In this document: positions 1 through 6,923 of the stretch, in pieces
Layout of the letters: every line of letters starts with the position of its first letter
How positions within the stretch are numbered: position 1 is the stretch's first letter
The notes under the pieces: model-generated
Database searches by the model: none
The model's input: only the letters and a program-made list of their open reading frames with translations
What the model was told of the DNA's origin: nothing
Assembly (NCBI GenBank): GCA_040403535.1
Contig: JBBAKL010000010.1
Coordinates: 1 to 64,000 of the forward strand
Origin: JAHEYG01 sp040403535
Lineage (GTDB): Bacteria; Bacteroidota; Bacteroidia; B-17B0; Aurantibacillaceae
Length of the DNA stretch: 64,000 nucleotides
Direction: 5' to 3'
Made by a program: the position numbers and the translations under genes

Positions 1-1249
1 CGACTTAGGACTAAAACTTTTAAAGCCTAATTGCAATCTCTGTTATATTGCCACAAATAATTGGACAACAAATTCGGGGGCTTCAAAATTTAGAAATCAG
101 ATTTTGGAGAATAGCCAAATAATTAATCTTACAGACTTTGGTGCGTATATGATATTTGAGAACGCATCAATTCAAACTATGATTATGTTATTTAAAAAGA
201 CTAATAATGCTGATAATTACACGTTCGATTATCGAAAATTAGTTGGAGATAAATTGAACCAAAATGATGTTCTGAATTTATTAGATAAGACCGTAACTGA
301 AAAGTCATTGCTGCTTCAACCAATTATTACAAAGGCTCAGTTGATAGATAAGACCTTTACTTTTAACACCGATGAAAATTCAGGATTGTTAAATAAAATT
401 AAATCAAAGCATAATTTTTTTATACGTGAAAAGAGCGACCTAAAGCAAAATCTCAAATCGGAATTAGGACAAGGAATTGTTGCCCCACAAGATTTTATAA
501 ATAAGGCATCAGCAGAAAAATTGAAGCAAAAGGCTAAAAAAGGGGATGGGGTCTTTGTATTGTCCGATGCTGAATTTGAAAGTTGCAAATTCTCTGCTAA
601 AGAAAAAGAAATTATCAAACCTTACTATTCAACGGAGCAACTTCATAAATATTATGGAAGTAGGACTAATACGCATTGGATTATTTATACAAAGTCAGAT
701 ATAAATCAACATGACAAGAAAACTAATAAAATTTTGATTGATAACTATCCTAAAGTGAAACAACACTTGGATAAATTCAAAAGCATTAATACTTCAAGTT
801 ACGCACCTTATGGTCTTCATAGAGCAAGACTGCAATATTTTTTTGAGGGCGAAAAAATTATGGTTGTGAGAAAATGCCCTAAAGAGCCAATCTTTTGCTA
901 TACGGACTTCGATTGTTTTGTTTTGCAAACTTTTTTTGTGATTAAATCGGACAGAATTAACTTAAAGTATTTAACAGGACTACTTAATTCTAAGTTAATT
1001 GCATTTTGGCTTCGCAAAAAAGGGAAAATGCAGGGGAACTCATATCAGTTAGACAAAGAACCTTTACTTGAAATACCTATTTTTAAACCATCCGATAGCG
1101 AAGTAAACAAAGTCGCAGCATTGGTTGATAAAGTTATTTCCGAAAAGAGCCAAAACAAGGACAGTAAGGCAACCGAAAGAAAAATTGATGAGCTGATTTA
1201 CAGACTTTATGATATAACTTCCGAAGAACAACAAATTATTGAAGGGTAG
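1..1249 (+). CDS. Adenine-specific DNA methyltransferase / type II restriction enzyme, C-terminal part (Eco57I/TaqI-like)
   Basis: The frame is open from base 2, so the gene begins before the window; an internal TTG at 104 is not needed as a start. The visible 415 residues resemble the C-terminal half of Eco57I-type or TaqI-type N6-adenine methyltransferases. After the catalytic domain (outside the window) come the motifs NNWTTNSGASKFRNQIL and DFGAYMIFENASIQTM. A TaqI-like target-recognition domain follows (around YYGSRTNTHWIIYT and LKYLTGLLNSKLIAFWL). The NPPY-type catalytic motif is not in the window, so whether the protein also carries a nuclease domain (type IIG) cannot be told. The stop is TAG and the next gene starts 3 bases later, so the two are probably co-transcribed and co-functional. 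Confidence 0.75.
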   Translation, partial: DLGLKLLKPNCNLCYIATNNWTTNSGASKFRNQILENSQIINLTDFGAYMIFENASIQTMIMLFKKTNNADNYTFDYRKLVGDKLNQNDVLNLLDKTVTEKSLLLQPIITKAQLIDKTFTFNTDENSGLLNKIKSKHNFFIREKSDLKQNLKSELGQGIVAPQDFINKASAEKLKQKAKKGDGVFVLSDAEFESCKFSAKEKEIIKPYYSTEQLHKYYGSRTNTHWIIYTKSDINQHDKKTNKILIDNYPKVKQHLDKFKSINTSSYAPYGLHRARLQYFFEGEKIMVVRKCPKEPIFCYTDFDCFVLQTFFVIKSDRINLKYLTGLLNSKLIAFWLRKKGKMQGNSYQLDKEPLLEIPIFKPSDSEVNKVAALVDKVISEKSQNKDSKATERKIDELIYRLYDITSEEQQIIEG

Positions 1250-1252
1250 ATT

Positions 1253-2167
1253 ATGGGTAAAACGAAGGAAAAAGAAATTATCGAAAGTGATTTTAAAATA
1301 AAATTTGATGGGCAACAGCATCAGGTTGACGCTCAAATCTTGATTAGTAGTTTGATTCACACGACAACTGTTATTCAGGAATTAAATAAACACTTTCATA
1401 CAGGAAAGAAAATTGAGATTAAAGTGAAAGCCTTAGAAAAGGGAAGTTTTTTAATTCATATTGAACTTATAGAAACAGCTTTAGCATCACTTAAAACACT
1501 TCTGACAAGGGATAATTTACTTTTTGCATCGGGTATCATTAGCGGGCTTGTTGGTTTACTTGAACTCAAAAAACACTTAAAAGGTAAGAAGGCTAAGGAA
1601 GTAAAAACAGAGGGTAATACTGTAATAATAATTAATCAGAATAATACAATCCTTAACATAAGTAGCGACATCTATAACATTTACGAAACGAATGTAACGG
1701 TAAATGATGCCCTTTCACAAAACTTCGATATTCTTGATAACGACCCCGCAATAACTGCATTTGAAATTACTGATAAGAAAGAAAAGCCTTACATCAGAGT
1801 TGAAAAATCAGACTTCAAAGATATGACTTTGAAATCGGAACAAGTAGATGAGAACAAAAAGAGTGTAGTAGAAATCACCCGCTTGAATATCCTTCGTGTG
1901 TCTTTTGAGGAAAATTTGAAATGGGATTTTTATTATCGAGGAAATAAAATTTCGGCGAAAATGAATGACCCGAATTTTAACGACTTAATTGATAAGGGAG
2001 AAGCATTTGCTAAGGGTGAAATATTGGAAGTTGAATTACAAATTAATCAAGTTTTTGAAGAAGGAGTAAATACGTTCATCAATAAATCTTATCAGGTTAA
2101 TCGAATAATAAATCATTATAAAAGGGGTGAGCAGAAAAAAATGGATTTTAATACCGATGAGGAATAG
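1253..2167 (+). CDS. Unknown protein with central hydrophobic segment, partner of the methyltransferase gene
   Basis: I do not recognise the family with certainty. The 304-residue protein has an N-terminal alpha/beta-looking domain (residues 1-85), a hydrophobic stretch around residues 88-105 (LLFASGIISGLVGLLEL) followed by a basic KKHLKGKK patch, then a mixed domain to a charged C-terminus. One membrane segment is possible. It starts 3 bases after the methyltransferase stop, so the pair is probably one operon. Gene-tail partners of restriction enzymes can be nucleases, effectors or accessory proteins, but no catalytic motif is visible here. It converges with the 65-residue ORF on the other strand with a 7-base gap. 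Confidence 0.6.
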   Translation: MGKTKEKEIIESDFKIKFDGQQHQVDAQILISSLIHTTTVIQELNKHFHTGKKIEIKVKALEKGSFLIHIELIETALASLKTLLTRDNLLFASGIISGLVGLLELKKHLKGKKAKEVKTEGNTVIIINQNNTILNISSDIYNIYETNVTVNDALSQNFDILDNDPAITAFEITDKKEKPYIRVEKSDFKDMTLKSEQVDENKKSVVEITRLNILRVSFEENLKWDFYYRGNKISAKMNDPNFNDLIDKGEAFAKGEILEVELQINQVFEEGVNTFINKSYQVNRIINHYKRGEQKKMDFNTDEE

Positions 2168-2174
2168 CTATTCT

Positions 2175-2372
2175 TCAAGCTTTTAATTCGTTTCTCTTAA
2201 CTTTTGTAACCATTATTGTGTAGTGGACATTATTACAACAGCTCCTTTGTTGAATATTTTTTTCAATCACGTCAAGAGAACTTATGCCTAATTTGAGAAG
2301 GTCTTTTTCAAAGTTCATTTCAAAATCAATCAAACTTTTGTAATAAAATATTGGATAACTTAAAATTGCCAT
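2175..2372 (-). CDS. Small ORF coupled to the serine recombinase
   Basis: A 65-residue ORF whose ATG overlaps the recombinase stop as TAATG, a classic arrangement for translational coupling. The protein contains a CC pair (RSCCNN) and a basic C-terminus but no family I can name. It may be a real small protein or a chance frame; the coupling is the main support. Confidence 0.4.
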   Translation of the reverse strand: MAILSYPIFYYKSLIDFEMNFEKDLLKLGISSLDVIEKNIQQRSCCNNVHYTIMVTKVKRNELKA

Positions 2373-3022
2373 TAACTCGCTTGAATCGTTGTTGGGGTAT
2401 TCAAAATCTTTTTAATCTTAATTATTGTAGCACTTGATGTATTGCCTGTTAACTTGGATATATTTCTTATAGACAATCCTTTTTTTAAATGTTTGACAAC
2501 TGCTGAATGTTTTTCAAGAAAGTCGGCTCGTTCTTCCTTTTTACCTTTCGTTCTGCCGACAACCCCACCTTTGGCTCTGTAACTGTTATATCCTGATACC
2601 ATACGTTGCCTTATGTTAATCCGCTCCATACTCGCTACGCTTAATAAAACCTGAATCATAAACATTGAAAGCGGATTAGGAGTTAGGTCATCATTTAGCG
2701 TTTCCAAATTGAAGTTCTTAATAAACAGTCTGACCTTTTTTTCGTTGAGGGTTTCAATCACCTGTAAAATCTCAATAACATTTCTTCCAAGCCTACTAAG
2801 TTCCCATACTAAAACTTTATTTACCTTTCCATCTTCAATTAGTTTAAGAAGTTTAAGTAGTTCGGGTCGGTCTTTGGTTTTTTTAGCACCACTAATTTGT
2901 TCTTCAATTGCACCAACTAAATTGTAGCCACATTTTTTGGCATACTCGGTCAATTCGGTAGTCTGTCTTTCCGTGTCTTGGGATGCTGTACTAACACGAC
3001 TAAAAATTATGGCATTTATCAT
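2372..3022 (-). CDS. Serine recombinase, resolvase/invertase family
   Basis: The 216-residue protein is a small serine recombinase. The N-terminal catalytic domain has the FSRVST motif with the nucleophile Ser at residue 11, and VWELSRLGRNVIEIL matches the conserved helix region with the active-site Arg residues. A long E-type helix and a short C-terminal DNA-binding HTH (around residues 180-205, LSIRNISKLTGNT) follow. Length is typical for resolvases and invertases rather than large serine integrases. It could resolve replication intermediates of the element or invert a nearby segment; no paired inversion sites were found in the window. It lies downstream of a terminator, so it probably has its own promoter. 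Confidence 0.9.
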   Translation of the reverse strand: MINAIIFSRVSTASQDTERQTTELTEYAKKCGYNLVGAIEEQISGAKKTKDRPELLKLLKLIEDGKVNKVLVWELSRLGRNVIEILQVIETLNEKKVRLFIKNFNLETLNDDLTPNPLSMFMIQVLLSVASMERINIRQRMVSGYNSYRAKGGVVGRTKGKKEERADFLEKHSAVVKHLKKGLSIRNISKLTGNTSSATIIKIKKILNTPTTIQAS

Positions 3023-3130
3023 ATAATTGTTTTAAAAATATCTTTTGAATTAAATTGAACCAAAAATCTCCTGTTTTAAATCTACTCTACAAGATTTTAT
3101 TGAAACAGTTTAAGTTTTGAAACACTTTTG

Positions 3131-3163
3131 AAAAAAAGGGAGGTAAAGAAGCAAACCTCCCTT
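3131..3163 (-). terminator. Rho-independent terminator after the unknown 127-residue gene
   Basis: On the minus strand a perfect 9-bp stem AAGGGAGGT / ACCTCCCTT with a 10-base loop is followed by seven T. It begins inside the stop codon of the upstream gene, so it ends the operon that runs from the zinc-finger gene. Confidence 0.85.
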
Positions 3164-3545
3164 AATCAAGCAAACCACTCTCAACAAAAAAACTGTTCGG
3201 TTCTATTCTATCGCCACCGACCAAATTAATTTCTTCGCCCATAAAAGAAGCAATGAACTCACTATTGTCATCTATCCTTGAATAATTATTGTCATCAAGA
3301 AATTCTAAGTCATCAAGAGCAATAATAGATTGATAACCACTTCGTGTTCCTTTTCCGAGCGAAGCAATTTTATCTTTTGAAAATCGGACAATTATGTCGG
3401 GTTGATGTTCATCATTTCGGTATAACTCATAAATTCCAACGCAAATAGGGCTAAGGCTATAATAACAATCTCCCGAATGTCTTATTGAGAAAAAGTCTTC
3501 CCCTTTGTGAAGACGTTTTAATTTTTCTAAGTGATATGTTTTCAT
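3162..3545 (-). CDS. Unknown 127-residue element protein
   Basis: I do not recognise this protein. I chose the ATG at 3545 (MKTYHLEKLKRL...) over an upstream in-frame one at 3572, because it overlaps the stop of the 42-residue ORF as ATGA and is directly preceded by the motif AAACTAAAAAAAT that recurs before neighbouring starts. The protein is mixed alpha/beta and acidic in its second half (DDLEFLDDNN, RIDDNSEF). It is the last gene before a strong terminator and belongs to an operon with the zinc-finger, coiled-coil and small membrane proteins. Confidence 0.6.
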   Translation of the reverse strand: MKTYHLEKLKRLHKGEDFFSIRHSGDCYYSLSPICVGIYELYRNDEHQPDIIVRFSKDKIASLGKGTRSGYQSIIALDDLEFLDDNNYSRIDDNSEFIASFMGEEINLVGGDRIEPNSFFVESGLLD

Positions 3546-3670
3546 TTTTTTAGTTTTTTCACTATTATACATAATGCTACTCCAATTAAGGAAAGCCGAA
3601 CGGCTGTCTTTAAATTATGTGGGTTGTAAAATGTTACCTCCACAATATCTGCGAGAATATTTTTTTTCAT
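3542..3670 (-). CDS. 42-residue single-pass membrane protein
   Basis: A short ORF lies between the coiled-coil gene and the 127-residue gene. Its ATG is 4 bases after the coiled-coil stop and its TGA overlaps the next ATG (ATGA). The predicted protein starts MKKNILADIVEVTFYN, has a hydrophobic stretch LSLIGVALCIIV near residues 27-38 and ends KKLKK, so it looks like a one-helix membrane peptide with a positive C-terminus. The start follows the recurring AAACTAAAAAAATG motif. Small size means chance cannot be excluded, but the tight fit in the operon supports a real gene. Confidence 0.6.
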   Translation of the reverse strand: MKKNILADIVEVTFYNPHNLKTAVRLSLIGVALCIIVKKLKK

Positions 3671-3674
3671 TTTT

Positions 3675-4487
3675 TTAGTTTATTGGTGAAAAGCTCGGAT
3701 TAAGGTAGTTCCTTTTAAGTATCTTCTTTTTTCCAATACTCACTTCCACACGGAAACCCGAAGAATCGTAAACTAAATGGGGAATCCTTTTAAGCTCAGA
3801 TTCAGGAATCTTATTTTTCCATAATACTAAGGCAGCCTCAACTTCTTTTTTAGCAATCTCATCAGGAGATAAAGTTGTGGCTTCGTTTGCATTTAATGTT
3901 CCTCCAAGACTCATTTTGGCATCTTTGAGAACCGCTAATTCGGTGAACCCAATATTTTCATCTTCAATTAAATCTCGGATTACTGATTCTTTATGCTCTA
4001 ACAACTCGTCATCTTCTGTTTTTGGCATTTCAAAGGGTTCGTGTTCTTCGCTCTCATCGGAGTCAATTATTTCAATATCGTCAAGCTCATCTTGTAACTG
4101 CTCGACCTTTTCTTTCAACTCAACAATTTCTTTGGATTGCCTTGTGATGATAAGATTTTTGACTTCCAAATCCCTCTCATTTTGTCTTTTCAAATCTCCG
4201 TATTGCCTCTCTAAATCGTAAACTCTACCTGCTTTATTACTTAATCGCAAGGTTTCCTCTCTGCTGTCAGCAAGAAGCTGATTCTTGTTTTCCAAAGTTT
4301 GACGAGTTCTATTTAATTCATTTTGCTGATTGGTAAATTGAGAGTGATTATTGTTTAATTCGTTTTTCAGACGAACTACCTCCTTTTCTAAGGCATCATT
4401 CTTTTCCGTCAATTTATCACCAATCGCTTTTAGCGTATCAATCAATTTTAGCTGATTGTAATTTTTGAGTGTTAGTGCTTCTTCCAT
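3675..4487 (-). CDS. Long coiled-coil protein of the element
   Basis: The 270-residue protein is predicted almost entirely helical from residue 15 to about 140, with heptad-like runs (KLTEKNDALEKEVVRLKNEL and later RQSKEIVELKEKVEQLQDEL). An acidic linker follows (residues 142-165), then a small C-terminal domain (about 200-270) ending with SIGKKKILKRNYL. No enzymatic motif is visible. It sits between the zinc-finger gene and the small membrane protein in one operon. A scaffold, segregation or mobilization-accessory role is possible but unproven. Confidence 0.65.
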   Translation of the reverse strand: MEEALTLKNYNQLKLIDTLKAIGDKLTEKNDALEKEVVRLKNELNNNHSQFTNQQNELNRTRQTLENKNQLLADSREETLRLSNKAGRVYDLERQYGDLKRQNERDLEVKNLIITRQSKEIVELKEKVEQLQDELDDIEIIDSDESEEHEPFEMPKTEDDELLEHKESVIRDLIEDENIGFTELAVLKDAKMSLGGTLNANEATTLSPDEIAKKEVEAALVLWKNKIPESELKRIPHLVYDSSGFRVEVSIGKKKILKRNYLNPSFSPIN

Positions 4488-4498
4488 ATTTTATTTTT

Positions 4499-4822
4499 TT
4501 AGTTTTTACTTAATTTTTTTAGTTTTTCTTCTGCTGCTGTCAATAGTAACTGTGTGTTGTCATCATCCGACTCCATCTTAACTTTAATTGGTTCTGCTTT
4601 TGGAGTGATTGGTTCTCTGAAAGTGTGAAATCCGATTGGGTGAGCTTTTTCTGATAGGTCATCGTTTAATATCCTGCTACGATGGTATGCCATCTTGCAC
4701 TTTGGACTGCAAAATTTGCTATTATTTCTAATACTGTAAAATTCAATACAACATTTTTCATTTTGACAAACATATTTTTTGAAACTCTGTAATCGTAGTA
4801 TGTCCTGTAATGTGATTGGCAT
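4499..4822 (-). CDS. Small zinc-finger protein (CxC...FCSxxC type)
   Basis: The frame is open back to 4975, but I start at the ATG at 4822 (MPITLQDILRLQSF), because the upstream part translates a repetitive VTITF/VTITY/VTLTV pattern that looks like a DNA repeat array rather than protein. The 107-residue product has cysteines in CQNEKC and FCSPKC with a following basic patch (KMAYHRSR). This is the layout of short zinc fingers common in mobile elements of this phylum. It probably binds nucleic acid. The C-terminus EEKLKKLSKN ends 11 bases before the coiled-coil gene, so the two are co-transcribed. Confidence 0.6.
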   Translation of the reverse strand: MPITLQDILRLQSFKKYVCQNEKCCIEFYSIRNNSKFCSPKCKMAYHRSRILNDDLSEKAHPIGFHTFREPITPKAEPIKVKMESDDDNTQLLLTAAEEKLKKLSKN

Positions 4823-4825
4823 AAA

Positions 4826-4967
4826 TGTTACTGTTAATGTTACCCTATGAATTGCCGACTTCGTTACTGCAACTTCCCTTAAATATGTTATCGTTACACA
4901 AAAGGTTATTGTTACGGTAATTGTATCGGTTAATACTTCACGTAACAAAAATACTTCGTACGTATAG
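4826..4967. repeat. GTAAC-type repeat array between rep and the zinc-finger gene
   Basis: Read on the minus strand, GTAAC begins at 4915, 4897, 4867, 4843 and 4831. Three copies extend to GTAACAATAACC, GTAACGATAACA and GTAACATTAACA. The spacings are 18, 30, 24 and 12 bases, all multiples of 6. On the plus strand ATACTTC occurs twice, 18 bases apart (4933 and 4951), the second within the near-palindrome ATACTTCGTACGTAT. The array sits directly after the Rep gene and before the zinc-finger start. It may be iterons, an origin or an operator; because the zinc-finger frame stays open through it, a coding repeat is the alternative. Confidence 0.55.
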
Positions 4968-5032
4968 AGAAACAATATTTCTTACTTTACGATTGAATAC
5001 GATGGAAGTTGAAATAATTAGGGAATAATAAA

Positions 5033-5644
5033 TTACTTTTTGGAAGGGAGAGTTAATACATTACTGCCTCCACAACATTTTCCTTTGAATTTTCCGAACA
5101 AATCTTTTTTCTTACAATAAATAAACAAACCGTACCTCGCATCCATCATTTTCACTTTATATTTTTCTTCATTGTTATTTGAATAAACCAAATTAAATAA
5201 GTCAATCGTGATATGTTCGGTAATAATAAATAAATGATAATGTGGTCTGCGGTTCTTCTTGCCAATATCGCAAATCCAAATATGGCTTCCTGTCATTATA
5301 TTGCTGTTAAATAATTTTGTTTTCTTTTGGTAATCTATGAAATCACTAATCTTTGAATAAGCATCAGCATAAACAATAAAGCAAAGTATAGAAATTTGTT
5401 TATTGTGGAAGTAAGGCTCATAGAAGTCGTTGAATAGCTGTATCTTCTTATTCCTTCGATTCAGCTTTAGATTGTAATCGGTAGTTTGGTGTTGTTGCCC
5501 TGTTAAGTTGTTGATGAATCGCAAGGCATATCTCGGTTCTTTTTTCTGAAAAACACCCCACTTGTGATTAGTTACTACACCCGAAGCTAAACGGGTGTAA
5601 TACAGAAAAGCGAAGTTAGTTGACTCCGCCTTTTTGATTGTCAT
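5033..5644 (-). CDS. HUH-type replication initiation protein (Rep)
   Basis: The 203-residue protein shows the three motifs of HUH endonucleases in order. A hydrophobic strand ILCFIVYADA (residues 86-95) stands for motif 1. The metal-binding His-x-His pair lies in RRPHYHLFI (His135, His137). A tyrosine/lysine motif YGLFIYCKKK (171-180) holds a candidate nicking Tyr176 and Lys180. Such proteins nick one strand at an origin and start rolling-circle replication or transfer. Length fits small Rep proteins of plasmids and phages rather than relaxases. Its start overlaps the upstream HTH gene by 29 bases. The repeat-rich gap after its stop is a candidate origin. Confidence 0.75.
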   Translation of the reverse strand: MTIKKAESTNFAFLYYTRLASGVVTNHKWGVFQKKEPRYALRFINNLTGQQHQTTDYNLKLNRRNKKIQLFNDFYEPYFHNKQISILCFIVYADAYSKISDFIDYQKKTKLFNSNIMTGSHIWICDIGKKNRRPHYHLFIITEHITIDLFNLVYSNNNEEKYKVKMMDARYGLFIYCKKKDLFGKFKGKCCGGSNVLTLPSKK

Positions 5645-5849
5645 CTAAGAATTTTTTGATGTCATTCAGATTGTAGTAAATCTTTTTACCGACACGGGTA
5701 TGGAGCAATCTTCTTCCGTTTTTACGTGTTCTTAAATGATAAAGAGTTGTTGATTTAATTCCTAATAACTGTTTAGCTTTTTCGGATGTAATCCACCCGC
5801 CAAGTAGATTTTCATCTCCCTCTTGGAAATTGTTTTCGTTGTTTTTCAT
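5616..5849 (-). CDS. Excisionase-like HTH protein (MerR/HTH_17 type)
   Basis: The 77-residue protein is a small winged-helix DNA-binding protein. WITSEKAKQLLGIKSTTLYHL is the helix-turn-helix, followed by the wing (LLHTRVGKKIYYNLNDIKKFL). This is the usual form of excisionase-like proteins in mobile elements of Bacteroidota. It overlaps the rep gene by 29 bases, so the two are probably translated together. It may control excision by the integrase, or control Rep expression. Confidence 0.8.
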   Translation of the reverse strand: MKNNENNFQEGDENLLGGWITSEKAKQLLGIKSTTLYHLRTRKNGRRLLHTRVGKKIYYNLNDIKKFLDDNQKGGVN

Positions 5850-5932
5850 TTGTTTTACGTTTTTTTGATTTATTCCGTAAAACTATGGCGTATTGTGAAG
5901 GGCAGTAGAAGTAGATTGTGAGAAATCTGAAA

Positions 5933-6835
5933 CTAATCGGTAATTCCGTAACGATTTTTAATTACATCGTTATAAAAATATTTTTTTAAGGTACGGGTAT
6001 CTCCTGAATATGTTGTTGCTTTTAGCTCATCATCGGAATATACGTCGGAAGAACATATTAACCTGAACAAGGGATAGAAGACAATATAGAAGTCTTCCTT
6101 GCCTATGTCATCATTAAACCTAAAATAGAACTCGTTTGAGATGAGTAATTTCAAGTCTGCATTATTTCCCTTTAGTTCATTTTGAATTGATTTGTATGGG
6201 TCTTCGGTTACACCAAGTTCCTTATTACCGTCTGCTATTTTTAGCAATAAATCCTTCATGTTTTGCTGAAATGAACTTAATTCACGGTCAAGGTTTTTAA
6301 GTTTTTCAAATCGTTTTTCGCTTGATTCAAATTTTTTAAAGTATGCTGTGGTCGTGTTTAGAAAGGTCTTCTGATTGCCTACTTTTTTGGTTTTAAAACC
6401 AAAACATTTTTGGACTGCATCAATTAGTTGTGAGTTTAAATAATTACGGATAATTATTATTGTTTTGTAAGGGTCAATATAAACCAAACCTGAACGATTA
6501 ATTTCGTCTATTTCTGCCTTTATTTTATCTATTGGAATGAGCAATGCCTTAACCGAATTATTTACTCCATGCTCCCCATCCCTAAACTCTTGCAACCTCA
6601 TTAAGATTTCCAAAGTCATAAAGAATTTTAATCCCGAAATACAGGCAATCAATTTGAGCATGAACTCTGTGATTTCCTTTTCTTTATTAGGGTGATTTTT
6701 GTGTTGAATAAAGAGTTCATCCATTTCTTTGGAGTATAGAGTTTCCAAGCAAATAGTCGAAGAATCCAAAAAAGTTTTCTTGGCAAATTCATACCTGAAC
6801 TCGTTTTCTGCAATAATATTTTTTCTTAGTTCCAC
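5933..6835 (-). CDS. Unknown 300-residue element protein
   Basis: I do not recognise this protein. It is largely helical, with a predicted helical middle (EKRFEKLKNLDRELSSFQQNM, about residues 180-200) and a C-terminus that ends YSGDTRTLKKYFYNDVIKNR, which resembles a small DNA-binding helix pair. There is no signal peptide or clear membrane segment. It lies between integrase and the HTH/Rep pair, where Bacteroidota elements often carry regulators of excision. Its own -7 box TATCTTTG lies just upstream, so it can start an operon with the HTH and rep genes. Confidence 0.55.
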   Translation of the reverse strand: MELRKNIIAENEFRYEFAKKTFLDSSTICLETLYSKEMDELFIQHKNHPNKEKEITEFMLKLIACISGLKFFMTLEILMRLQEFRDGEHGVNNSVKALLIPIDKIKAEIDEINRSGLVYIDPYKTIIIIRNYLNSQLIDAVQKCFGFKTKKVGNQKTFLNTTTAYFKKFESSEKRFEKLKNLDRELSSFQQNMKDLLLKIADGNKELGVTEDPYKSIQNELKGNNADLKLLISNEFYFRFNDDIGKEDFYIVFYPLFRLICSSDVYSDDELKATTYSGDTRTLKKYFYNDVIKNRYGITD

Positions 6836-6852
6836 TTAACAATAGTCTATAA

Positions 6853-6860
6853 CAAAGATA
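6853..6860 (-). promoter_or_regulatory. -7 box (TATCTTTG) of the unknown 300-residue gene
   Basis: TATCTTTG on the minus strand matches the Bacteroidota -7 consensus TAnnTTTG and ends 17 bases before the ATG at 6835. I see no convincing -33 TTTG at the right distance. Confidence 0.5.
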
Positions 6861-6923
6861 GTTCCTTGTCGTCAAAATGAATTGTTAAATGTCGAAATGA
6901 TTTATTTGGAAATGTTTGGTTAT

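Noticed and set aside
1064..1360. Long antisense ORFs over annotated genes
   Set aside because: They have no protein features, are explained by AT-rich coding bias, and lie opposite clear genes.
4823..4975. N-terminal extension of the zinc-finger protein (VTITF/VTITY repeats)
   Set aside because: The extension reflects a DNA repeat array and lacks any protein-like conservation I can judge; the later ATG gives a normal product.
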